From the NCBI RefSeq assembly GCF_030503435.1, contig NZ_JAUKPO010000005.1, forward strand, positions 186,001 through 250,000: 64,000 nucleotides of DNA, in the 5' to 3' direction. The notes under the pieces are model-generated. The model had not been told where the DNA came from. It made no database searches and saw only the letters and a program-made list of their open reading frames with translations. The translations under genes and the position numbers were made by a program. The number at the start of each line of letters is the position of its first letter. The stretch's first letter is position 1. This stretch comes from Rhodocytophaga aerolata. Its GTDB lineage: Bacteria; Bacteroidota; Bacteroidia; Cytophagales; 172606-1. Positions 35,850-44,789 of the stretch are shown one piece after another.

Positions 35850-36263
35850 CTAGGCATCTACCGAATCATACACAATAACTTTTTTCCACAAGTTAGAGCA
35901 GTCTTCTACAAATTTCAGGTGCACCGGATGGTTCTGGTAAGTGTCCTGGTCTTTGCGGTTGTCGAATACCAGCAATAAAGATAATTGGTAAGAAGTATCA
36001 ATTACCTCCCGGTTGGTATCTGCCGGCACACCAATGTGCGACATTTTAATGGTTTCTATTTTTTTCAGGGTTTGCAGGCCTTTTAACAAACGGGCTTTGT
36101 CTCCTTTGCTGTCGGCATTTTTCAGCCAGAAATATACGTGGTGTACAAACATAGTAGTAGGTTTTTGTGCGGAAGACTCAAAAGGAAGCAGGCTTACCAT
36201 TCCGGCTCCAGCCAATGTTAAGGATGATTGTTTGATGAATTTTCTGCGGTTAATTTCTGTCAT
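35850..36263 (-). CDS. Tat-exported Dabb (stress-responsive A/B barrel) protein
   Basis: 137 aa. The N-terminus carries a twin-arginine signal (NRRKFIKQSSLTLAGAGMVSLLPF) and the mature part is a single Dabb ferredoxin-like domain (MFVHHVYFWLKNADSKGDKA, HIGVPADTNREVIDTSYQLS, HPVHLKFVEDCSNLWKKVIV). Dabb proteins are small dimeric barrels; some act in aromatic or stress pathways, but no active site is evident. Tat export implies folding, perhaps with a cofactor, before export. It is divergent from the AraC regulator 125 bp away. Confidence 0.82.
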   Translation of the reverse strand: MTEINRRKFIKQSSLTLAGAGMVSLLPFESSAQKPTTMFVHHVYFWLKNADSKGDKARLLKGLQTLKKIETIKMSHIGVPADTNREVIDTSYQLSLLLVFDNRKDQDTYQNHPVHLKFVEDCSNLWKKVIVYDSVDA

Positions 36264-36388
36264 GAATGAAAGACATTTAAATAAATGATGAAGCGTAAGC
36301 TAAGGTTATCTTCTGTTCAACAAAGCTAAGAAAGCTTTCGAAATGGCTTCTTGTAAAAATTCATTATTTCTCGGTATTTTGTGGGTAC

Positions 36389-37255
36389 ATGAAGCGTTTT
36401 AACCAGTACGAGCCATTCAATATTTCCCATTTCGAGCTAAACGAATGGCCCTATCCTCTGCATAACCACAACCATTTTGAAGTCATTTTTATTCACCAGG
36501 GCAGCGGATGGCACAATATCAACGAGCATCAGTTCAGCTATCAGGCTGGAGATGTATTCCTGCTGGGGCCGCAGGATTCTCATACATTTACCATTGCTGC
36601 CGCTACGCAGTTTACCTATATCCGCTTCACTGAATTTTTTTTCCAGAATACCTCCAGCGGACATACTGGTAAAAACTTGAAGCAAACGATAGAATATTTA
36701 TTTCATACGCCCTATCAGTCGTTGGGCAGCCTGATTAAAGAGAGCACGGAAAAAAAGAAGGTAGAAAACCTGATCACGGTCTTGCTGGAGGAATATGCCG
36801 AACGCAAAAAAGCCTTTGCTGAAAGTGTTATTGAAAATATTATCCGGTCTATTTTAGGTATTCTGGCCAGAAATATATCCGCACAAGCCTTTTTTAATCA
36901 GCTGGAAAGCCTTAAGCGTTCACAGGCCCTGGAAGATATTCTGGTATATGTCCGGCAGCATATATATTATCCCGATAAACTGCGCATGGAAAATCTGGCC
37001 GAACATATGGGCTATTCGCCTAATTATTTAAGCATCTTCTTTAAACGGCAGACGGGAGAATCGTTGCAACAATACATTCTGCGCTACAAACTCAAATTAG
37101 TAGAAACCCGCTTACGGTATAGTGAATGGAGTATTTCCCAGATTGCCTACGAATTAGGTTTTACTGATGAGAGCCATTTAAGTAAACTATTCAAAAAATA
37201 CTATCAGCTATCCCCAGGCGAATTCCGTAAATCTGTTGAGCAGAAAATTACTTAA
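36389..37255 (+). CDS. AraC-family transcriptional regulator with cupin sensor domain
   Basis: 288 aa. An N-terminal cupin-like arm (LNEWPYPLHNHNHFEVIFIHQGSG, YQAGDVFLLGPQDSHTF) precedes two C-terminal helix-turn-helix motifs (LRMENLAEHMGYSPNYLSIFFKRQTG; SISQIAYELGFTDESHLSKLFKKYYQLSPGEF). It is typical of regulators of sugar or stress-responsive genes. Candidate targets are its neighbours (Dabb/kelch on one side, PQQ-type dehydrogenase and DUF1080 on the other), but no operator is identified. It shares a bidirectional terminator with the dehydrogenase gene. Confidence 0.9.
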   Translation: MKRFNQYEPFNISHFELNEWPYPLHNHNHFEVIFIHQGSGWHNINEHQFSYQAGDVFLLGPQDSHTFTIAAATQFTYIRFTEFFFQNTSSGHTGKNLKQTIEYLFHTPYQSLGSLIKESTEKKKVENLITVLLEEYAERKKAFAESVIENIIRSILGILARNISAQAFFNQLESLKRSQALEDILVYVRQHIYYPDKLRMENLAEHMGYSPNYLSIFFKRQTGESLQQYILRYKLKLVETRLRYSEWSISQIAYELGFTDESHLSKLFKKYYQLSPGEFRKSVEQKIT

Positions 37256-37258
37256 TAC

Positions 37259-37287
37259 AAAAGGCCAGACATACTGCCTGGCCTTTT
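37259..37287. terminator. Bidirectional terminator
   Basis: Ten-bp perfect stem (37259-37268 with 37278-37287) ending in T4 on each strand, 9-base loop, between convergent genes. Confidence 0.85.
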
Positions 37288-37305
37288 GCTTCTACGTACA
37301 ATTTA

Positions 37306-39465
37306 TTATTTAGCTGCCACCGTAAACGTAGCCTGCATCACATACGCATGACCTGGATAGGTACATACAATGGTGTAGTCACCGGGTTTAGTTGGCGCAG
37401 TAAAATAAATGGTTTCTTCTGAACCTGGCTGTAACAATTTAGTATGGTACAATATTTTTTCAGTGTTCGGAATGTAGCTCATTTTAGTGCCTTCGATACC
37501 TAATTTAATCGCCAAATTTCCAACTTCTACAGCATCTCCCGGAGTGGTAATTACCAGATTATGTGTCATATCATCAGTGTTATTGAAGGTAAGCTTAATT
37601 TTAGCTCCTGGACTAACAGTTACTTTGTCTACATCGAACTTTAAACCTGGTTTGGTACCTACGGTAATTGTCTGGTCAGGTGCTTTCCAGGAAGCTGGCA
37701 TAGTGAGTTGCCGCTTAGCTGCGCCTTTGGCAGAAGTAGTAGCAGCATTACCTCCACTTTTGCTAGAAGTTTTTTCCATAGTAGCTCCGGTAGCACCGCC
37801 TTTTTTCTGAGTAGAAGCAGACATATTGCCGTGCATGGAATGATCAGCTTGTGTATTAATTTGCGCCAATGGCAACTTCTCCCCGTCGGGAATACGGTTT
37901 AAGGTATAGTAAGCCGTTTCATGCAACAAAGGCTGGTTATCTGCAGAACGTACGTCAGATGCCATTAACTGGTGAATAAAGCCTTCCCGCAATCCATCTA
38001 CCACTACTCTGGCCTTCATGCCATCCTCCGATACTTTTACACCCATAATTTTGCATGTCTGATCTTTGTAAACCGGGCTTCCATATACTGGATGATATTT
38101 GTACGTAAAGCTGGTTACACTATAGGCTGCCGGATTTTCAGCTGATTTTTTGTCTACTGGCATCGTAAACTCAATTTCAAATCCATCTGGCTGAGCCCGT
38201 ACAGTTTTCATTTCAAAAGGCGTTTTACCTGTCCATACCAGGCGTTGTAAACCATAGGGTTGATCTCCGGTAGAACCCCAGCCACGGTTAGACTGGCCTA
38301 CAAACATAGATCCATCGCTGCCCCAGGTAATCCGCATAACTCCAGATACAAATCCTTCACGGAATGGAAATACGGCTCCCTGGTAAACGCCTTTTACTTT
38401 CTCTAAAAATACCCGGTTAATCTTGCTGTGTCCCTGGTCGCCAACAAACAATTGATCTTCGAACGGGCCAAAGGAGCCTTTGGTGTTGTTCAGTAGAATA
38501 TCTGAGGTAGAAATGCCTACTAAGGTATGTGGGAACCACACAGCCGGTGTTTTAATAGCCGGAAAATCCTTCTCCATTTCATATAACGATTTAATCGTAG
38601 TAGATTCCACATCTTCAGGCTTTTTACCAAACGGCACTTTTGGATATTCTACTTTTGCTTCTACTTCTTCAGCTGTTAGTTTCACTGGTGATTCTGGCAG
38701 ATTAGCCCATTTCAAACCGGCAATATGTCCAACAAAATCTCCTTTTTCTACGTGTGTAATCCCGCCGGAACCCATCCAGTCGCCTTGATTTTCAGCATAG
38801 AATAAATCGCCCTCTTTGTTAAGCCCTATTCCATTAGGCGAACGCATACCAGTAGCAAAGGGAGTCATTTTACCATCTGGGGTAATTTGCATCGTCCATC
38901 CGCGCCATGGCACCCGGCTTTCGCCTTTCCACCATTCTACATCGCCAAAAGCTACGTTACCAGTTACCGTCATGGTGCCATCCGGGTGAATAACCGGGCC
39001 ATAGGAGTATTCATGGTAATGGCCGGATAATGGCCAGGCATAAATGGTCTCGTATTTGTCGGCAACGCCATCTTTATTGGTATCCGTTAGTTTTGTTAGT
39101 TCGCCGCGTTGAGACATGTATAAGGACCCATCTTTATAAGCCAATCCTAAAATTTCGTGCAAACCGTGGGCAAAGCGCTTATAATAGGGATTAGCTCCAT
39201 ACGGATTTTGAATTAACCATACCTCGCCTCTGCGGGTAGAAGCAGCCAGGGTACCATTGGGCAGCAAGGCCATACCACCTACTTCTAATGCCACACCTTC
39301 CGGCATAGGCAACGTAACCATCCTGTAGAAATCTTCCTCGGTAGCTGGGCCGGACTTTTTCTGCTCACCAGAATCTTGTGCACTGCTTGGAAGCGAAGTG
39401 AAAACCGATAGCAGGCAGCACAGAAACACTGCTAAACGGTTCTTTGTATAAAAATTGATTGTCAT
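37306..39465 (-). CDS. Secreted PQQ-type sugar dehydrogenase-like propeller fused to a cupredoxin domain
   Basis: About 719 aa from the ATG at 39463-39465 (MTINFYTKNRLAVFLCCLLS), which gives a normal signal peptide; the longer frame adds 20 residues. Residues about 50-420 are a beta-propeller (WLIQNPYGANPYYKRFAHGL, SPNGIGLNKEGDLFYAENQG, DQLFVGDQGHSKINRVFLEK). Then comes an Ig-like region (440-560) and a Lys/Ser/Thr/Gly-rich linker. The C-terminal plastocyanin/azurin-like domain has all type-1 copper ligands in order (MTHNLVI, VCTYPGHAYVM). It may pass electrons from the propeller to the copper domain. It is 77 bp downstream of the DUF1080 gene and probably co-transcribed. Confidence 0.8.
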   Translation of the reverse strand: MTINFYTKNRLAVFLCCLLSVFTSLPSSAQDSGEQKKSGPATEEDFYRMVTLPMPEGVALEVGGMALLPNGTLAASTRRGEVWLIQNPYGANPYYKRFAHGLHEILGLAYKDGSLYMSQRGELTKLTDTNKDGVADKYETIYAWPLSGHYHEYSYGPVIHPDGTMTVTGNVAFGDVEWWKGESRVPWRGWTMQITPDGKMTPFATGMRSPNGIGLNKEGDLFYAENQGDWMGSGGITHVEKGDFVGHIAGLKWANLPESPVKLTAEEVEAKVEYPKVPFGKKPEDVESTTIKSLYEMEKDFPAIKTPAVWFPHTLVGISTSDILLNNTKGSFGPFEDQLFVGDQGHSKINRVFLEKVKGVYQGAVFPFREGFVSGVMRITWGSDGSMFVGQSNRGWGSTGDQPYGLQRLVWTGKTPFEMKTVRAQPDGFEIEFTMPVDKKSAENPAAYSVTSFTYKYHPVYGSPVYKDQTCKIMGVKVSEDGMKARVVVDGLREGFIHQLMASDVRSADNQPLLHETAYYTLNRIPDGEKLPLAQINTQADHSMHGNMSASTQKKGGATGATMEKTSSKSGGNAATTSAKGAAKRQLTMPASWKAPDQTITVGTKPGLKFDVDKVTVSPGAKIKLTFNNTDDMTHNLVITTPGDAVEVGNLAIKLGIEGTKMSYIPNTEKILYHTKLLQPGSEETIYFTAPTKPGDYTIVCTYPGHAYVMQATFTVAAK

Positions 39466-39542
39466 GCGTTTGAAAGTTTTGTGTCGAGGTTTTACTAGCA
39501 ATGTGTACTTTTCCACATTAGCCATAAACCCAAACTAAGTTT

Positions 39543-41030
39543 TTACCAGATTAATGAATATTTTACACCAGTACTCTTACCTTCGATAGGTACTACCAAC
39601 TCTTTGCGATTGCCTGCATTCCGAATTTCTGGTTTAGCACCGCCAGTATCTCCCACTTTCACATAAAAAGCTTTTCCATCTACTGTATAGGTACCATCTT
39701 GCAGGGAAGTAATTTCAGTACCCTCGGCTATGCGGCAATATAAAGTACCTTGCTTCTGTCCGTTAATTTTAATCTCTCTGGTTAATACTTTCCCTTCTTC
39801 TTCAGGAAAGGTGCGATCGGTAACTTCGGTACCATTTACCAGATACTTAAATACTGGGCGGCCAGTAGCATCTATATCATAGCCTTTCGGGCGGAAGGTA
39901 TTTGCTTCGAAAGTGGCAGGCCAGGTAGCATTTTTGTCGGCGAGATAAGCTACCGTAGGTGCATCAGATAACCTTACTACACTTCCGGAAGCTCTGGCAC
40001 TGCCATCTCCACGGTCGTGCCACATGGGTGTTGCATCTAGAAAACCACCTTTCCATACTTGCACCAGAGCACCAGTACCCAAATCCATGGTATAATGTAC
40101 ACCAGAAGGTTCTCCTACCGAGATGGCATGTGTAATTCGCTTGGCTTTTGCGCTTGGTTCTTTCTGAAAATCTACAAAACTGCGGTGCATTAGTGGCTCG
40201 TTTCCAGGTTTCAGATAAATCTGCGGACGAGCTCCCCGGCGGTTAGTATTGGCTTGGGCAGCATTATCTACATTGACACTTCTGTATTTTATGTTGCGGA
40301 AAGCTACCGGACCATGGTCTCCCTGGATAACAATTGGGCCAGTTGCTTTTTCGCCCGGAAAGGCAGGACCTCTAGTGGGTCCGGTCAGCTCTACATTTTC
40401 ATGAATGAGCACTCCATTGTGTATTACTTTTACAAAACGGGCATTCTGGATTTTATTTCCGCTAGCGTCAAACCGGGGAGCCTGGAACACAATATTGAAA
40501 TGCTGCCACAACCCTGGGGCACGGCTTACATTCATTCTTGGGGCATAGCCTTCAAAGCCTTTCTGGCCTTCGGGCTTGCTGTCGTCCCAGCGTTCATAAA
40601 TGCCTCCACAATCGCCGGCTCTGGGATTTTGCACGCCCCAGCTATCCAGTAATTGTAGTTCATAGCGGCCCTGTAAATATATACCGGAATTAGAACCTTT
40701 AGCCATCATAAATTCTAAATCAAGTTCTACATCGCCATGTTCAAAGTTAGAAACCAGGTTATCTTTTTCTTTATCTGTTGGCTGGTTAACTAAAACTCCT
40801 TTTCCTGAAGAAATTTTAGTAGCTTTTGCATTGCCCGAACGGTCGTATACTACATCTGCGGCAACAGCCCAGTTTTTTGCCGCCGGCTTAAAGGCACTCA
40901 TGTCATTGAGGGGTACTTGGGTAAATTCGGCAGCATTGTTTTGTGCCTTAGCAAACAGGGGCGTAAGCAGGCATGCCCATAAGAGCAACGGCCAATACTT
41001 AGTACCCTTCATTCGTACATACATGGTCAT
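39543..41030 (-). CDS. Secreted DUF1080 (3-keto-disaccharide hydrolase-like) protein
   Basis: About 495 aa, choosing the ATG at 41028-41030; ATGs at 41022-41024 and 41010-41012 are also in frame, and the last gives the cleanest signal peptide (MKGTKYWPLLLWACLLTPLF). A laminin-G/concanavalin-like DUF1080 domain spans about 50-250 (SNFEHGDVELDLEFMMAKGS, NSGIYLQGRYELQLLDSWGV, GGIYERWDDSKPEG, VIQGDHGPVAFRNIKYRSVN). A second beta-rich domain follows. It probably acts on oligosaccharides or their oxidised forms outside the cytoplasm. The dehydrogenase/cupredoxin gene downstream fits a shared role in sugar oxidation and cleavage, which is an inference. Confidence 0.8.
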   Translation of the reverse strand: MTMYVRMKGTKYWPLLLWACLLTPLFAKAQNNAAEFTQVPLNDMSAFKPAAKNWAVAADVVYDRSGNAKATKISSGKGVLVNQPTDKEKDNLVSNFEHGDVELDLEFMMAKGSNSGIYLQGRYELQLLDSWGVQNPRAGDCGGIYERWDDSKPEGQKGFEGYAPRMNVSRAPGLWQHFNIVFQAPRFDASGNKIQNARFVKVIHNGVLIHENVELTGPTRGPAFPGEKATGPIVIQGDHGPVAFRNIKYRSVNVDNAAQANTNRRGARPQIYLKPGNEPLMHRSFVDFQKEPSAKAKRITHAISVGEPSGVHYTMDLGTGALVQVWKGGFLDATPMWHDRGDGSARASGSVVRLSDAPTVAYLADKNATWPATFEANTFRPKGYDIDATGRPVFKYLVNGTEVTDRTFPEEEGKVLTREIKINGQKQGTLYCRIAEGTEITSLQDGTYTVDGKAFYVKVGDTGGAKPEIRNAGNRKELVVPIEGKSTGVKYSLIW

Positions 41031-41373
41031 AGATTTTGGTAATAGGAAATAAATTAGATTTAACAAAGATGCAACTTGGCATTTCGGGGCATAAAGTTAT
41101 AAAATAATGATAGTTTCCGTAATAGAATGCGAATAATTTTAGAATTAAAATTGAACCCAGAACGGAACGTGATCAGTATAAGTAGGTTAATTTATGCATA
41201 CCACTCACCCCAATGCAAGCCGAATACCTACTCAGACAGTAGTACATTTTATAATTACGCTTTTTTTTGTAATCTTGGCAACATGATAACATTTTATAAG
41301 CAGTAACTGTTTACCATTTTTAAAATTTTGCTATCAAAAGGCAACTCTATAACTCAATCTTTCTCTCTGCTTT
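41031..41373. other. Intergenic region between divergent DUF1080 and manA genes
   Basis: AT-rich, with no clear hairpin or operator. Both promoters must lie here. Confidence 0.4.
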
Positions 41374-42369
41374 ATGGCAACAACTAACCAGACCCAAGTA
41401 TTATATCCGCTTATTTTTCACCCCATTTTTAAGGAACGAATCTGGGGCGGCAACAAGTTAAAAACTGTACTAAACAAAGAATGTCCTTTTGATCAATGCG
41501 GGGAAAGCTGGGAAATTTCCGCTGTACCAGGCGATGTATCGGTAGTAAAAGAAGGCAAGCTGCAAGGTAAAGCACTTGATGAACTCATCCGGACATACAA
41601 AGGCGAATTGGTAGGAGAGAAAGTATATAACAAGTTTGGCGAAACCTTCCCCTTGCTTATCAAATTTCTCGATGCGCAGGAAGACCTCTCTATCCAATTG
41701 CACCCCAATGACGAACTGGCACAAAAACGGCATAATTCCTTTGGAAAAACAGAAATGTGGTATGTGATGCAGGCCGATAAAGGGTCCAGCGTCCGAAGTG
41801 GATTTAACCGGAAAATTGATCAGCAAACCTATCTGGAGCATTTAGATACTAAAAAACTCGACGACATCTTGAATATTATACCAGTACAGGCCGATGATGT
41901 CATCTTTCTTCCGGCCGGACGGGTACATAGTATTGGCAAAGGGCTGGTAATTGCCGAAATTCAGCAGACATCGGATGTTACTTACCGCATCTATGACTTC
42001 GACCGGGCAGACAACCAGGGTAAAAAACGCCAGCTGCATACCGAAGAAGCACTCGGTGCCATTGATTATGAGCATTATCCGGAATATAAAACTTCCTACA
42101 AAAAAGTAAGTAATGAGATTACCCAATTGGTTTCCAGTGCATATTTTACAACTAACCGGCTACAGTTTACCCAGCCTATTCAGCGGAACTACCAGCAGAC
42201 AGATTCATTTGTGGTTTATATTTGCCTGGAGGGAAGTTTTACTATTGACTATGCGCAGGGTTCAGTTTCTGTAAAAAAGGGAGATTCCGTATTACTGCCA
42301 GCCTCTTTAAAAGCAGTTACTTTACGGCCAGATGGGGAGAGCAAGCTAGTGGAAACCTATGTACCCTGA
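41374..42369 (+). CDS. manA: Class I mannose-6-phosphate isomerase (short form)
   Basis: 331 aa, the short type common in Bacteroidota. Interconverts mannose-6-phosphate and fructose-6-phosphate. N-terminal IFHPIFKERIWGGNKL, GESWEISAV; zinc site QLHPND, the Glu of GKTEMWYVM and the His of PAGRVHSIG; QQTSDVTYRIYDFDR; and a C-terminal cupin-like half with KKGDSVLLPASL. All key ligands are present. It is single, followed by a 19-bp perfect terminator. Confidence 0.93.
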   Translation: MATTNQTQVLYPLIFHPIFKERIWGGNKLKTVLNKECPFDQCGESWEISAVPGDVSVVKEGKLQGKALDELIRTYKGELVGEKVYNKFGETFPLLIKFLDAQEDLSIQLHPNDELAQKRHNSFGKTEMWYVMQADKGSSVRSGFNRKIDQQTYLEHLDTKKLDDILNIIPVQADDVIFLPAGRVHSIGKGLVIAEIQQTSDVTYRIYDFDRADNQGKKRQLHTEEALGAIDYEHYPEYKTSYKKVSNEITQLVSSAYFTTNRLQFTQPIQRNYQQTDSFVVYICLEGSFTIDYAQGSVSVKKGDSVLLPASLKAVTLRPDGESKLVETYVP

Positions 42370-42398
42370 TTTCTTTTTTATAAATAAACATATCTTTT

Positions 42399-42442
42399 TA
42401 AAGCAGTAAAGGTTGATCCCAAAATCAACCTTTACTGCTTTA
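42399..42442 (+). terminator. Terminator of manA
   Basis: Nineteen-bp perfect stem (42399-42417 with 42424-42442) with a 6-base loop. Confidence 0.87.
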
Positions 42443-42677
42443 TACCTTAAGACATTAATAAAAAAACTCAAACTGTTTACTCTCCATACAAGTGATAACT
42501 GAGTCTTTTAGTAGGAATGCGATTGCAACTTAATTTATCACTTGTTTCCTGCTTTTCGCGGCTTCTTTGTTTTGGTGTTTATATCCAGAAAAATATTACG
42601 TAAAGTCAACTTACTGCCGGGTTACCAAGCTACTTTTTCTTTCATCAAGTGAATATTATTTCTAACGGATACTCATT

Positions 42678-43394
42678 ATGAAAACAATTCTAAAGAAAGC
42701 TTTCTTCTCCCTATTTTTTGCCTTCACTTTACAACAGAGTTTTGCCCAGACCTTCCTGCCAGCCATAGACCGGTTTTCTTCTAAAAAAGAAGGATATCTG
42801 GTAACGGCTAAAGGCGATACCACTAAATTTTTGCTTGATGACTTGGACCGTAAAAAAGGCCTGATTGTGAATGTGACTGGCAAAGATATGAATGGGAAAA
42901 AGTTTGAATATAAAGCGGAAGATATACAATTCCTGGCTTTAGCACCTGCCGACTTTTCCAAGCTTTCTGCCTATAGTGAGGGCAGCGGCTCCATATTGAG
43001 AGCAAGTAAAACAGATTTCAAATCTATTAACCGCGACCTGGTGTTTTTTTATCAGGAATACCTGGAAGACAAAAAGAGAACTGTTTTAGTGCAATTACTG
43101 AATCCTGGTTTTGACAATACCTTACGCGTATATAATGACCCGTATGCAATGGAAACCTCTGGTGTGGCCGTAGCCGGTGTACAAATGACTGGTGGTATGG
43201 ATAAATCTTATTATGTTAACTACAAAGGCAAAACTTTCAGAATGTATAAAAAAGATTACGATAAAAAATTCAAAGAATTCTTTGGAGACTGCCCCGAGTT
43301 AAAAGCAAAATATAAAAACGAAGCATGGCGTGATTTCGCTGAACATGTGTTCTTCTATGAACAAAGCTGTGCCAGTGCACTTTCTACTAAATAA
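42678..43394 (+). CDS. Secreted hypothetical protein
   Basis: 238 aa with a signal peptide (MKTILKKAFFSLFFAFTLQQSFAQ). The mature part is Lys/Phe-rich and alpha/beta mixed (EGYLVTAKGDTTKFLLDDLD, KFEYKAEDIQFLALAPADFS, VFFYQEYLEDKKRTVLVQLL); the C-terminus has Cys residues spaced as in CPELKAKYKNEAWRDFAEHV...EQSCASALSTK. The family is not recognised. It is followed by a terminator shared with the convergent Thg1-like gene. Confidence 0.55.
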   Translation: MKTILKKAFFSLFFAFTLQQSFAQTFLPAIDRFSSKKEGYLVTAKGDTTKFLLDDLDRKKGLIVNVTGKDMNGKKFEYKAEDIQFLALAPADFSKLSAYSEGSGSILRASKTDFKSINRDLVFFYQEYLEDKKRTVLVQLLNPGFDNTLRVYNDPYAMETSGVAVAGVQMTGGMDKSYYVNYKGKTFRMYKKDYDKKFKEFFGDCPELKAKYKNEAWRDFAEHVFFYEQSCASALSTK

Positions 43395-43423
43395 CTAATA
43401 CTTACTTCATCAACACTACTTAG

Positions 43424-43457
43424 CCGCCGGATAGTAACTATATCCGGCGGTTCTTTT
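43424..43457. terminator. Terminator between convergent genes
   Basis: Ten-bp GC-rich perfect stem (43424-43433 with 43441-43450), 7-base loop, then a T-rich tail on the plus strand. Confidence 0.83.
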
Positions 43458-43460
43458 TAT

Positions 43461-44219
43461 TTATAGTTTATTCAACATATGGAGCAGCCATTCTTTATAC
43501 CCCGGAAAAGGCAATTCTAATTCATATAATAATTCCCGCCTTTCTACGGTTGTCTCCTCATTCGTAACCGGATTTAGGCCTTTTTTGTATACAGTTTGCC
43601 AGTAAAATCCCATGCCTCTCTTTTGCCAGGCAGGTAGGGTATTGTAATTTATATTCATCTGAAATAACAGTTCGTTTTTCTCTGCAACAGAGAGTTTTTG
43701 TAAACGGTTAGTTGCTTCGGCCACTGATTTACCTTGTTCCCGCAGTTTCCAGTAGCAGTAAGCATTTAGCGAATTACGGTGGGCATCTTCTGCCCGCCAC
43801 AGAAAATAATCGGTTACCAGATCAAGCGTGGGTAATATGCACAACCGGCAGTCAAATACGCCAATATGCTGCAAAGCATGTGTAAAGGCTGCACTTGCTT
43901 CTCCGGCCAGTACAGAAAGCAATTTCCGGTATTTACGGTTAAACGATTGGTCATTAGGGTGAAAAAGCAAGGAGATTTCATCACTCTGTGTGTAGCCATA
44001 CTCTATAGTGAATCCGCTATTCATCAGATGCTTCATTGTACTAATCATGGCATCCCGGAACTCCATGGAAAAAGGTTTTTCCAGATCCAGGATTTCTTTG
44101 CTCAGTTTAGTAAAACCTCGGCCATCCAGGCGGGCTATCATGTATAGATCTGGCGGCACAAACTGATCGGCAGCCGTTTCGTAGAGGCGCATTTTTGCAT
44201 CAAAATCATTGAACTTCAT
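43461..44219 (-). CDS. Thg1-like 3'-5' RNA polymerase (tRNA-His guanylyltransferase family)
   Basis: 252 aa. Adds nucleotides to the 5' end of RNA in the 3'-5' direction, in bacteria usually to repair truncated tRNA rather than to add G-1. The catalytic carboxylates are Asp32 in ARLDGRGFTKLS and Asp80-Glu81 in YTQSDEISLLF. The eukaryotic HINN motif appears in relaxed form (EDAHRNSLNAYCYW). It overlaps the kinase gene start by 14 bp, so the two are translationally coupled; the kinase would prepare the 5' end. It ends with the LLYELELPFPGYKEWL segment, a normal length for the bacterial forms. Confidence 0.85.
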   Translation of the reverse strand: MKFNDFDAKMRLYETAADQFVPPDLYMIARLDGRGFTKLSKEILDLEKPFSMEFRDAMISTMKHLMNSGFTIEYGYTQSDEISLLFHPNDQSFNRKYRKLLSVLAGEASAAFTHALQHIGVFDCRLCILPTLDLVTDYFLWRAEDAHRNSLNAYCYWKLREQGKSVAEATNRLQKLSVAEKNELLFQMNINYNTLPAWQKRGMGFYWQTVYKKGLNPVTNEETTVERRELLYELELPFPGYKEWLLHMLNKL

Positions 44220-44658
44220 GTTGCCAAGGTTTAGTTATAAATTCATTGGATGAGGTTAGTTGCACATAATATAATTCATGATAGCCCTCTTCCCAGGAAG
44301 GAAGTTGCAAAGCCCGGTATTTAGCCAGTACGCCTTTTTCACTGACCAGTTGCCGGCCGCTTCTACTGGCATTCCTAGCCAGGCAACCTTGCAGGTTTGC
44401 TTCGAAATAGTATCCGGTGATAGTATAGCGGTGCTGAATGGCTTGGTCTATGTATTTCTTACGGTCTTGCAGGGTTACGTTGGTATTGTCTACCACCAGA
44501 GGCATGGATGTCTGAAAGCAATATTCGAGAAGGCGCTTCTCGCGGTTACGGGTACGCAGCATATCCAGGTTTACCCGCAGATGCGTATGGAAAAAGTGCT
44601 GTGTATAATAGGTGCTTTTGCCACTGCCAGGAATACCAATAAATAAAATTAGCTGCAT
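44206..44658 (-). CDS. P-loop kinase resembling the polynucleotide kinase domain
   Basis: 150 aa. Walker A GIPGSGKST (8-16), acidic NLDMLRT (Asp32) as in T4-type 5'-hydroxyl polynucleotide kinases, VVDNTNVT and a C-terminal lid (NASRSGRQLVSEKG). It probably phosphorylates 5'-OH RNA ends with ATP. Its stop overlaps the start of the Thg1-like gene, forming a two-gene repair unit (kinase first, then 3'-5' polymerase). It is single-domain, without the phosphatase or ligase domains of larger Pnkp proteins. The RNA substrate is inferred from the neighbour. Confidence 0.75.
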   Translation of the reverse strand: MQLILFIGIPGSGKSTYYTQHFFHTHLRVNLDMLRTRNREKRLLEYCFQTSMPLVVDNTNVTLQDRKKYIDQAIQHRYTITGYYFEANLQGCLARNASRSGRQLVSEKGVLAKYRALQLPSWEEGYHELYYVQLTSSNEFITKPWQHEVQ

Positions 44659-44789
44659 AAGGAATTTATTCTTAAATGTGAATAGATTTTACCGCAACTC
44701 GGGGTGTTTTCAGCAAAATAGTTGTATTTTTTGAGCCAGGAGTTATTTTCTTAAACAGCTTTCTCAATATTATCAATTTTACATACGCT

